Source: Heliocidaris tuberculata (taxonomy: Eukaryota; Echinodermata; Echinoidea; Camarodonta; Echinometridae). From it: 64,000 bases of DNA. The notes below the pieces were generated by a model. That model was not told where the DNA came from and did not search any database. It worked only from the letters and a program-made list of their open reading frames with translations. The stretch is from the NCBI GenBank assembly GCA_025618425.1, contig CM046850.1:24520705-24584704 (forward strand), read 5' to 3'. This document shows, piece by piece, positions 31,851 through 42,600 of the stretch. The translations under genes were made by a program, and so were the position numbers. Numbering within the stretch: position 1 is the stretch's first letter; each line of letters begins with the position of its first letter.

Positions 31851-33843
31851 CAGTGCGTCCCAGAAAAAGTTAACAGTTGGAAAAAGTCTACCCAAATAAA
31901 TATTGCAAACTATTTAAAGGAAATTTTCATACCTGTGGATAGCTTATGGTCTCTTCTATTAAATGACACCAAAATATCTACCAATATTCTACGCTTGAGT
32001 GAGCAAAAGCCAATTTTGTGAAAAGGTACAAAATCCAGACTTGACAAGAATTGATATTGGCTCTGCAGGGGCGGATCTAGCTTTTTTCCAAGGGGGGTTT
32101 GAGGGCTGAGCTGGGTATTGCGAGGGTGTGGGAGGGGGGATACCCCCCTCCCACAGTAGGGAGATTTTTCATTTTTAGGGTTGCCAACTTGCGATTTCAA
32201 GCATACTTGCATGCTCTATTTTTTCTCTTTTTTGCCCAAATAATTGGGGGGGGGGGGGGACTACAGCCCCATCCCCCCCCCCCCTCCTCCGGCCCTGGCT
32301 CCGCGGTCCCTGGATTTGTCCCAACGGCGATGCAGAGGCGCGAAACGGCGATGTCTGTGAGCCGCGTAGCGTCGCGCCGATTTTTTGTTTGTTTGTTTGT
32401 TTGTTTGTTTTTTGCTATTTGAACCCCTGTATATAAGTGATGTTTTTCCTGGCATCTACTAACGCAATGGAGACCATAAAAAGCAGTCCATAATAACGTC
32501 TTTTTAGATCAAGTAATGCAGTTTAATACACATTTATATCCAGAGTTATCGTGTGTTTGGTTATCAACTTAATAAGTTACCAGATGAGTTGAATAATATT
32601 ATATCTTCTCACAATATTTGCACTTGAAATTTTCTTTTCTCAATGAATGTGTTAATGAAAGTATTATCGATGAGTGATATAAAACAACTAAGCTATTGGC
32701 TACTATTCTATCACAATGATATGTGCATAGAAAAAGTAACACATTTCCCGAGGCTGAGCCTGAGACAGAGTGCTATATAGGAACATATTGTGTGAGTCTG
32801 GACATATTATGATGGCGTTTTCCTATGCACATTAATGTTCACTTGGTAGTCGGGGGGGGGGGGGGGGGGGGGGGTTAAATCCTATTGCCCGAGGCTGAGC
32901 CTGAGACAGAGTGCTATATAGGAACATATTGTGTGAGTCTGGACATATTATGATGGCGTTTTCCTATGACATTAAATGTTTACTTGGCAGCCCAAGGGGG
33001 GGGGTTTAAACCCCCTAACCCCCCCCCCCCCGTAGATCCGCCACTGCTCTGGCTGGTATCAGCCAAGCTGAGTCATGAAAGGGCTTAGAAATTTCCATAT
33101 TCTGGTCAATAAAAGGCAATTTATGAAATAACAGGCTTTGTTATATATATATGTATGTCTTTACACATCCCATCAATATTCTATGCTTGAGCGAGCAATT
33201 AACGACTTTGTTAAGTGTTTCAAAATGTTTTTTTTTGTGTGAGCCTTAATTTCACCTAGATTGCTCACTCAACCATAAATTTTTGATGGGATATATCAGG
33301 AAATTCAGTGAACAAAGTCTGTTCTTTCATAAATTGTCTTTTAATAATCAGAATATAACATTTTTAAGCCTTTTTATAACTCTCAACTTTGCTGATACCA
33401 GCCAGAACATAAACAAACATTTGTGAAGTATGGATTTTGCACCTTTTCACAAAATTTGGCTTTTGCTCACTCAAGCGTAAAATATTGTGAGATATTTTGG
33501 TGTCATATAATAGGAGAGACCCTAAGCTTTCCACAGGTAGGAACATTTCCTGAAAATCATTTAGAAATCTTTAAATGGGGAGACTTTTTTCAACTGTCAA
33601 TTTCAAACGGTTCTCAATATATCGTTCATGTCAAGTCTGAATTTTGCACCTTTTCCCAAAAGTGGTTTTTGATCACTCAAGCTTAAAGGTAACAGATAGT
33701 TTTGGGAGGCCCTCAAAAACTTTTCAGTCAGAATTTTTTTGGTGTTATTGCATAGGAGAGATCCTAAGTTATCAACAGGAATAAAAATTATGGAAAATAA
33801 TCTGAAATATTGATTTGGGGAGACTTTTTTTTGGGACGCACTG
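31851..33843. mobile_element. Mariner-like inverted-ended element with long subterminal repeats
   Basis: The ends are CAGTGCGTCCCAGAAAAAG and TTTTTTTTGGGACGCACTG, each next to TA (31849-31850 and 33844-33845), the Tc1/mariner target site. The long subterminal arms repeat GGAGAGACC..AAGC, GACACCAAAATATCT, TTCTACGCTTGAGTGAGCAAAA and their complements. A hAT-like element (32066-33046) interrupts the left-centre. No mariner transposase frame. Confidence 0.7.
32066..33046. mobile_element. hAT-like CAGGGGCGGATCTAG element nested in the mariner-like one
   Basis: Ends CAGGGGCGGATCTAG and TAGATCCGCCACTG, with CTCTG on both sides. It contains G tracts at 32244-32258 and 32851-32874 and a tandem duplication of about 120 nt (CCCGAGGCTGAGCCTGAGAC at 32747 and again at 32888). 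A (TTTG)n tract lies near 32384-32408. Confidence 0.7.
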
Positions 33844-34294
33844 TATATATTAATCATGTGTCATGCAAGACGTGACTCCACTGTATACTGTATACTATGT
33901 ACGGTCGGCCGGCCGGAGTAGCAGCGTTTCCACTTCTCCTGGAATTCAGGAGTTTCCAGGAGTTTTTGAGGTTTTCAAGGATAATTTCAGGAATTGAAAA
34001 AATTCCAGGATTTTTCCAGGATATTTGGGGATTCCGTGAATAGACTAACAAAAATGTAGGCAAAAGTTAAACAAATAAAGAAAAGAAAAAGAAAGAATAG
34101 GAAAAAAAAACCAAAGGAAAAAAAAGGAGAAATATAAAATCCCAGTACTTTGTTTTTAAACATAAGAAGGCTTGAAGGGAGACTAATCAGAATGAGCACC
34201 GTCTGATTATGACTTTGTCCATTTAGACAAGTGCATGCAGTAAGCAGTGTGTGTGTGTGTGTTCTATGGTGCATGCGTGTGCGTGTTTGACACT

Positions 34295-35957
34295 TCTAAA
34301 TTAACATTAACAATACCACAATTTTATTCAGAAATGCTGAAGGCTTGGCAAGATATGAGGAAATATAGATACTCTGAAGGGGAGGTTAATCCGGTTATAT
34401 TTAATAATCATAATATTTGTATAAGAGGTAAAATGATCTGTGATATCGATCTATTTAATAAAGGCATACGCACTGTAAATCACATTTTTGACAATGGGCA
34501 TATAAAGCCTGTGGTTTATTTTCAAAATCTTGGGATTAATGCAAATCAATTGCTCCAGATAATTGATATTGCTCATGCCATACCAATTAGTTGGAAAAAT
34601 GCTACTCCTTCGGTCAAATTTATGAAAATTGATTTTTTTTTTTTTTACTTTAATATAAACATGAATATTGCTGGGCAGGAAACAACTTTTCAGGTAGTTA
34701 ATCTAGAACTATTTATAACTGTTTTATCAACAATTTACATGAATCGTATAACTTAACAGTAAAGGATGCATGGTCACAGCAATTTCAACTTTACAAATAA
34801 AGAAATATGTACTTTTTTATCCGAGCAAGGAACACAACTCTCATTAGAAAACAAAGGGAATTTCAATTTATACTTTTACATGGAGCTATATATAAAAAAG
34901 AACATTTGATGAGGATTGGGTTTGTGAGGGACAATTATTGCTCATTTTGTTATAAGGAGATTGAGTCTTACTTTCATATATTTCTGAACTGTGCGAAAGT
35001 GAAACTGTTATGGCAATTTTGTATTGAATATTTTGGCTTGGCTGAATTAAAAGATATGAATTGGGGGGGGGGGGGGATATATACATGGGATTACCTGGTA
35101 ATTCAAATAGAAATAAATGTGTAAATTCTTTGGTCATGTTTATTAAATATGCAATTTTCCATTCTAGGGCTCAAGGCCAGGTTCCTTCATCTACGAAAAT
35201 ACAAAAATATATAGCTGATTGTATAGAGGAAGAAAAAAATCTAGCAACGAAGACAGGGAAGTTACATTTACACTTACAGAAATGGGAAGAACTGAAAGTG
35301 AATAAGGATGTGATTGTGAGCAGGTATGATGTGTCTAGTGTTGTGCGTGTGTAAATCTTGGTATGTTTGTTGGATGTTAGTGAGTGTGAATGTGAATGCT
35401 GAGAAGGGGTGGGGGGGGGGGGGGTAAGTAGTGAAAGGGGTAACAAGGTATGCCGATGCAGGGTTTATATAAAAATATGCATTATGTTACTTTTCATGAA
35501 TGATCATTTTCCCCTTCTCTTGGGTAAATTGTTAAATGCACATCTTATTATTTATGATATGAATATAACATGAAGAATTGTATTTCATTTAATTATACCG
35601 TAATTATACATTTTTGTTTACCCCTTTATTCATTTAAAGGAGATATTTATATGAACTAGGAAAAATAACAAAAAAGAAAGGAACATTAACATATTTTGAA
35701 TGAAAGATCATTTACATTGAATATTATACATTGTGGGACATAGGGAGGGGGTATAGGGCGTACGTTAGTGTTTGTCAATATATTATTTACTTAGTGATTT
35801 CATTCCAACATTCTTCCATGCTTGTCTTGTGAATAATTTAACAGTATGGTATGAAAACGAAATGAAGATTTGTATTTGTTTGAAATTATTTGCATTTATT
35901 TTATGTAATGATCTATTTTGAATGAAATCTCTAATAAAATATTTTGAAAAAAAAAAG
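34295..35957 (+). mobile_element. 5'-truncated L1/Tx1-like LINE, sense orientation
   Basis: Carries the C-terminal part of ORF2 (34312-35355), a 3' untranslated region, then AATAAAATATTTTG and a poly-A ending near 35957. It is the same family as the antisense copy at 28.3-31.1 kb. Confidence 0.8.
34312..35355 (+). pseudogene. LINE ORF2 C-terminal part, several frames
   Basis: Pieces: QFYSEMLKAWQDMRKYRYSE and ICDIDLFNKGIRTVNHIFDN (to 34756); then, in another frame, QFILLHGAIYKKEHLMRIGF, DNYCSFCYKEIESYFHIFLN and CAKVKLLWQF (34858-35060); then QKYIADCIEEEKN (35200-35240). CSFC-x(8)-H-x(4)-C is the cysteine/histidine motif at the end of L1/Tx1 ORF2. A poly-T and a G tract mark the frame breaks. 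Confidence 0.75.
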
Positions 35958-36224
35958 TGTGTACACCATAGATGTACACTATGTATGGGCACAACCAGAC
36001 GGTTCATTGGAACATGATGCATATATGCAAGTGCAGTGAGGTGTGAACTAATATACAGTATATAGGGTAATGATCAGTGCACATTCTACAGAGATCATGT
36101 AAGGAAGGTTTGGAGGCGATCGTAGCTCATTTAAAAAATTTCAGGATATTTTTTGAAATTCCAGGAATTTTCAGTGTTCATTTCAGGATAATTCATTTTG
36201 AAAAGTGGAAACACTGGGCCGGAG

Positions 36225-36533
36225 TTCGAGTCGCATATTTATAATCAAGTGTATGTGATCACAAACAACTGTATTTTTTTCTGTAGCTTTATTCCTGGAC
36301 TAGACACTGGTCTGTGTTCAACAGTGAATGATAATTTGCCTAGATTTTGATAATGGAGTGGATACAAAGTGCCAGGTCAGGTTTTATCAGTTGCAAATCC
36401 TGAAAAACGGAGTAATTAATCTAGCTGGTCAACAACAATCAGCGGTTGAGGTGCCGTGATTTGGAGGAGTTGAGTTGGCTTTGCCTTTGGCCGAAACTTT
36501 GCAGGTTGAACGCCTTCCCGGTACGTAGATAGC
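36225..36533 (+). promoter_or_regulatory. Upstream region / 5' UTR of the Spinster-like transporter
   Basis: 309 nt between the hAT-like element and the start codon. No TATA box at a convincing place. The start-proximal 120 nt are less AT-rich. An in-frame TAG lies two codons before the ATG, fixing the start. Confidence 0.4.
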
Positions 36534-36643
36534 AATGGCTCCGAGCGGGGAGATCAGCGAGGCTAATGTGAAATCAAGTGGCCAAGCCTACTACGCTCTG
36601 TTTGTTTTCACCGTTTTGACAAGTGTTAATCAACTGCACAGGT
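36534..36643 (+). CDS. Spinster-like exon 1 (residues 1-37)
   Basis: The start ATGG follows AGATAGCA, with an upstream in-frame TAG. It encodes a short cytosolic N-terminus and the first helix (AYYALFVFTVLTSVNQLH). Phase 2 donor GTAAAC. Confidence 0.82.
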
Positions 36644-39600
36644 AAACTCTCTTAATTTCTTCATAATCTGACTGAAACAATTAAAACTGACAAAAGAAAT
36701 AGATTATAGACCTCTATATTATATGATTTGTTTGTTTAAATTAGAATTTTAGATCCGGATCCAGATTTTCTCTTCAGCTTCTATCTTATTATGAAAAATT
36801 ATTGGCTAGAGAGAAGAATAATTCCACCTGTTCCTCCCAGAGGCGGCACCCCGGGGGGGGGGGGGTACTTTTTAAAGTACCAAAAATTGCCCTTTTTAAT
36901 TCTAAAAAATGCCCCCTTTCTCTCTAATAGGTGCCCTTTTTACTATTGAAAGTGCTCCTTTTTGAAGTTTTTCCTTTTAATAAGTGCCCTTTCACTTATT
37001 CTGATAATTCTGATAAGTGCCCCGGCCCTTTCAAATCTGATAATTGCATTCTTATCTCTCTAATAAGTGCCTTTTCTCCTGATGAGTGCAATTTCACTTT
37101 GGATAGGTGCCCCTTTCTTGTGCCCTTTTCTCCTTCTGATAAATGCACCTTTTCAAATCTAATAATTGCCCCCTTTGTCTCTCTAATATGTGCCCTTTTC
37201 TCCTTTGATAAGTGCATTTTTACTTATGATAGGTGCCTCTTTCCCCTTCTAATAACTGCCCATTTTCCTCTTCTGCTAAGTGCCCCTTTTACTACATGTA
37301 TATGTGCCCTTCAGGCTACTCCTCTTCTCATAAGTGCCTATTTTCACCTCTTATAAGATAAGTGCCCCTTTCCACCTCTGATAAGTGCCCTTTCCTCAAA
37401 TAAGTGTCCCCTTTTACCTATATTTCCCAGTTCCCGCTGTTTCTTACTTGAATGAAGAGCCATATCTAGCTTCAAAGAATAAGTGCGGCTTTGTATGTAC
37501 ATGTAGTAACATGTACCCATATTAGCCATACATCTGGCTTCGCGGAATCCCTCTCGTACATGTACATGTATAGAACCTCAAAAGGCGAATTTTTCTTTAG
37601 GGCAGCCAGGAAATTGCCTCCATCGTCTGTGCCGTAAATGTAATTGGGAAAGCGATTGCGCAATGATATATTCCTCTATAGTGCAGGATTGTTCAAATGA
37701 TTTATCCAACCTTGGTAATAATAAGATATAAAGCAGAAAAATAAGAAAAACAGGATGGTGAAAGTTTGAAAGAAATCGGACAAGGAATAAGAAAGTTATG
37801 GATGTTTGAAAAATGAGATCATTACATCTATGCGGGCAGTACTCAAAATACATGTATATTGGAGATAGCATGTATAGATTCTCTTGAAAGAAAAAGATCC
37901 TAATGAGTGAATACATTTTTTTTTTTTAATGACATTTTAGTCAATACGTGTGTTGGAGCAAAGAGGGGAGTTGTCCACAACTACATGTACGTCACAGTGA
38001 CATTGCCTCTTCGGCCAATTTGAAATTCCCTTTTATGTATAGTGATAACAAGTGTCAAAAATTCATAACTTTCTTACTGCTTGTCCGATTTCGTTCAAAC
38101 TTTCACCAATCTGCTTCTCTGATTTTTCCTCCTACTTTCAGAGCAACTTGCCATTAAGGTTGGCTTTCCCTCAGGACTTAAAAGAACGTGACAGAACTCT
38201 GTCACTCTTAGTCTGATTTGAAGTTTCACTTTCATTTGTTTGTCAAGTTTATTGTGCTGATCTATTCTAGTGATATCTTACAAGCTATATGCAAATTAAC
38301 TGCTTAGAATGAGCTTGCTAAAACGCCCTTGTTGCCACCAGTGGCGGATCCAGGATTTTGTGATGGAGGGGGCCAAATGTTAACAAAATTTTCTGACAAG
38401 CAAAAAAAAAAAAAAAGGTTATCAGCATTTTGGGGGTCTCTTTTTACCTCAAAAAAATCTCTGACAAGCAACAACAACAACAACAACAAAGTTCATCAGC
38501 ATTTTGAGCTGTATTTTATTTTCCCAGGGGAGGGATAGGCCTGGGCCCCCCACCCCCCCCCCCCCCCCCCCCCCCCCCCCTGGATCTGCCACTGGATGCC
38601 ACTTCATCGGAGGACTCCCAGGAAGCTCAAGCTCCCACTTTAACCCTTTCGAGACAATTTACCACATTATGTGGTTCGGCTCAATAACTTTTGATTCAGA
38701 GCTCTAAAAAATATACCAGATGCACGAGTAGAAAGAGCAAAAATTTCTGCTCACACTATGTCCATTTTTGTTGCATGACCATATTGTGTTTGATGCCAGG
38801 AATTTAAAACACGAGAATAAGCCTTAAATTGGCAAGACATTGAGATGTTCTAAACCATTTTTTAAAATCAAAATTGGCAATTATTTCAACTTTCTACAAA
38901 ATTCCTAACCAAATATTTTTTTTTCAAAGACATTACATCTTATTAGAACCATGTAGCACTAAAAGAAAAATATTATTGTTGCCAATTTAAAAACAAAATG
39001 TGATCAATTTAGCCCTTAAATAATTCCTGTCCTGAAAGGGTTCATAGAATCTACACTGAGGAACTGAGTCTTAACTTGCAAGCATGATTTATTTTGATGC
39101 AGCAACAAGCGTGCCCTGCAAATGAGCACGGAGTGCGTACATTAAGTTCAATTCCTTAGCAAGTACATCCTCACTTTAAAAATTACTGTATGCTGAGTAT
39201 CCTCGTAGATCTGTATGTTTTAATTCTAATCAATTAAAGTGAATTTGGAATTTGACTCTCTTAACCCCTGCCTAGATGGCTGACAGTGACAAAAATTTCT
39301 GCTCCCCCTCTCCCTATCCCCCACCCCATCCCCTCCCCCTTCCCCAACATATTGTCTCTTTCTCCTTTCTCCCTTTTCCAATATACCTGTAAGTGTACTA
39401 GTATTACATGTACATGTATGTCTTTGAACATCTGCTAAACATACCTTCTTCTCATTGTATGTATAGGTTTTGTTCTGAGGTAAGTGGAAAAAATGGGGGC
39501 TTAGGGAAAATTGCCCCCCAAACTCTAAAGTGCTGAAGTGTTTGTACATAATTAATAAATGAATCATATTTTTGATACTGTAAAAACTATTTTTGTATGA

Positions 39601-42600
39601 TAGGGGTTAGGGGAATATTGTTTATAAGTTTCCCAAACTTCCTTATAAATAGTCTCCCATTTCATCTCGATTTCCAAAGGTATATGAATATGATTGACTC
39701 ATGTTACTTTTGTATTTTCTCATGTTACTTCTGTATTTTACTTTTATATTGTTTTTATGATTGAAATAAATAAAACTGAACAGAACAATGTTTTAAAGCA
39801 GGAGATTATAGAGAAAAATAGAATAAGGTCAGATTACCACTATTCTCAATGTAGCGCTTGAAACTCTAATGAGTCATGATAGTATTTTTTTGTCCTGTGC
39901 AGGTATTTACTGATAGCTGCCATCGAGCCAATGTCAAATGACCTCGAGTTTGGAGACAGGAATTGCACCCCTTTCAATGGGACGTCTGCCATCAATAGTT
40001 ACATTCAGGAGTATGACCTCAACATTTCCACGGGAGACTTCTGTATGCAGGATGATGGTATCAGGTAAGACTTTTTAGAAACTACTCATGAACTACAGTC
40101 AAACCTGTACAGAAAAACAGCCCAAAGCAAGGAGCTTCAAAGCTCCTTGCCCAAACCAAGGGCAGGGGGTCTAAACTTTAATGCCTTTTTCAATGAAATA
40201 TGTTTCAAAGGACACCAAAATACTGTGTTTATGGACAGATGGTCTTTCTATACAGATGGTTGCTAAAGCCAGTTTGACTGATATCACTATCACCCTAGAC
40301 AACCATCCATGGATATACATGTACCCCCTCCCCCCCCCCCCCCCCCCCCACCCACACACACACAAGGACCCTTGGACAACTTCTCTCTATTCTGATTATC
40401 TTGAGGTAGTTTTCTGCAGGCAATTTAGGTACATGTATTGTCAAGGGGGCAGTTGTCAAGGGTGTTATTGCCCTTGGGGGTAAGATGGTTGGGGGGGGGG
40501 GGGCGTGGTCATCCCATAGAGGTACACATACATGATTGCCTAGCATTACATGTAAACAACAAGGAAAAATTAACATACTGTGTAGTTGATGACCATATAC
40601 ATGTACTGAGCTGCACTTTACAATACAGAGCTCTCTTATGCACACCTATTAATTACATTGTAAAGGTATAAAGGTTGGTACTTCACTTGGTCATTTCAGT
40701 TTGTTTCAAATGCAATCAACTCAATCAAATAGTGATAAGAAACCAACCAGCAAATTTAACGATACCTTGATGTACAGATTTATTCTCAAATATGACCTTC
40801 ATACATTGAAAAGTAAAGAGAATGGAGGAAGAGGTAATTGAATTAATTAATTTCTAAATGTTTGAAAGTGGATATTTAATTTCCCTTGTTATTACGACTG
40901 TATTGTTTTAAACATGTTCTATCTAGTTACAGCTTGACATCAGTACAAGTCATGTAGCTATTTAAAGGGGTAGTCCACCCTGATAACAAGTTGATTTTAC
41001 AAGAAGCAGAAAAGTTAAAAGACACAGATCTATGAAAGTTTGAGCAAACTTGGATAAAAACTAAGAGAATTATGAATTTTTGAAGTTGCAAATTTGCCCA
41101 GTACTTAAAAAAAATAATAAATTTCCACTTTTTCTAAAGAAAATATTTCATCGTACATGTACTGTAGATATAATTATTGCACTTATGGTTTCACACAAAA
41201 CCTTTATGAAACAAATCTATTCCCTCATCAAAAACCAAGAAAATTAAACTTTGTGATTTTTCTGTACATCTAGCAAATTATGGGAGAGGAGCTCGCAAGA
41301 TATGTACCTGTATGTCACAGAGTTACCAATTTGTGTTTGATTGATTACAACTTCAAAGAATCATAACTTTCCTATTTTTAATCTGATTTTGCTTAAACTT
41401 CATACACTATTCTCTTTGCTCTCATTTTTCTATTTTTATTCAAATCAACTTAATACCAGGGAGAGTCGACTTCCCCCTTCAAAGAATTTGCTTGCCATAT
41501 AAATGTAGCATTTAATAGCAGTCGTGGTTGTATGTGGATATGCACACTGTTCAAAGTGCAACTCACCCACAATATGAACAATATGTAATGAATGTGTGAA
41601 GAAATGGGAGTCACCAAAGAAAAAGCGATAGACTCAGTAAATATCAGATAAAATATACTGTACTGGTATATGTATGATTCTCTTAAAGGGAAATCCAACC
41701 TTGGTAATAAGATGATTTGTGTGAAAGCAGAAAAATAAGAAAAACAAGATGGTGAAAGTTTGAAAGAAATCGGACACGGATTAAGAAAGTTATGGATGTT
41801 TGAAAAATGAGATCACTACATCTATGCGAATCTCAAATTGGCAATTTGGTGAGTCAATTGTGACATTTTTGTGGACAACTCTCCCATTTGTCGTACACAA
41901 AAATATCAGTAATTTGCGGTTTTATTCGAGGCGCTTTTACCCTCGAGGCAGTACTCAAAATATATAGGAGATAGCATACTGTTAAAGGTCTTCATGAGTG
42001 AAAAGATCCTACTGAGTAATGCATTTTGAAAAAAAGTGACATTTTAGTCATTTTGTGTGTTAGAGCGAATGGGGGAGTTGTCCACAGCTACATCACAGTG
42101 ACATTACCTATTCGGCCAATTTGAAATTCCCATATGCATAGTGATTACAACTTTCAAAAATTCATAACTTTCTTATTGCTTGTCTGATTTCGTTCAAACT
42201 TTCACCAATCTGCTTCTCTGATTTTTCCTCTTTCTTTCAAAGCAACTTGCTATTAAGGTTGGATTTCCCTTTAATGCTGCATGGATTTGCAGGAAATGAC
42301 ATCTGCTGAAAAAAAAACCCCAAAAGATGATGTGACTTCCTGATCGGAGTACATGTAATAATACACCATTCACATGTGTTGCGGTAGATCGCTGCGAAAC
42401 ATCGCGGGGGAGGGGGGGGGGTGTTATTCATACTGCGCTTCACTTTCTGTATCTTATGACACACAGATAAGTGCGTACTAAAAGGACCTTTGTTGTGTCA
42501 TGCATGATCCCCACTTGCCACTTATTCTAAAAGTACACAAAAAAACTGTCAAGCTTTTTTTGCAGAGCTGTTACCAGGGCATGTGTGATCGAGCTTTTAG

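Larger units (their letters stand above)
33922..36216. mobile_element. hAT-like CAGYGTTTCCACTT element hosting a LINE
   Basis: Ends CAGCGTTTCCACTTCTC and GAAAAGTGGAAACACTG. An exact 8-bp repeat GGCCGGAG flanks the insertion (33911-33918 and 36217-36224), with three extra bases (TAG) on the left. Internal TTCCAGGA-type motifs recur near both ends. A LINE 3' fragment is inserted in the middle. The right end is 310 nt upstream of the transporter start codon. Confidence 0.78.
36644..39902 (+). other. Spinster-like intron 1
   Basis: 3.3 kb, largely repeats: minisatellite element (36838-37530), GTCCACCCTGG-family MITE (37700-38173), hAT-like MITE (38339-38594), TTAA-type MITE (38640-39044), LINE tail (39640-39786). 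The section 39045-39639 shows only C-rich simple sequence. Confidence 0.6.

Noticed and set aside
36931..37356. 141-residue open frame
   Set aside because: It is the in-frame reading of the GATAAGTGCCCC minisatellite; sister copies at 18.6 and 21.7 kb do not keep a frame.
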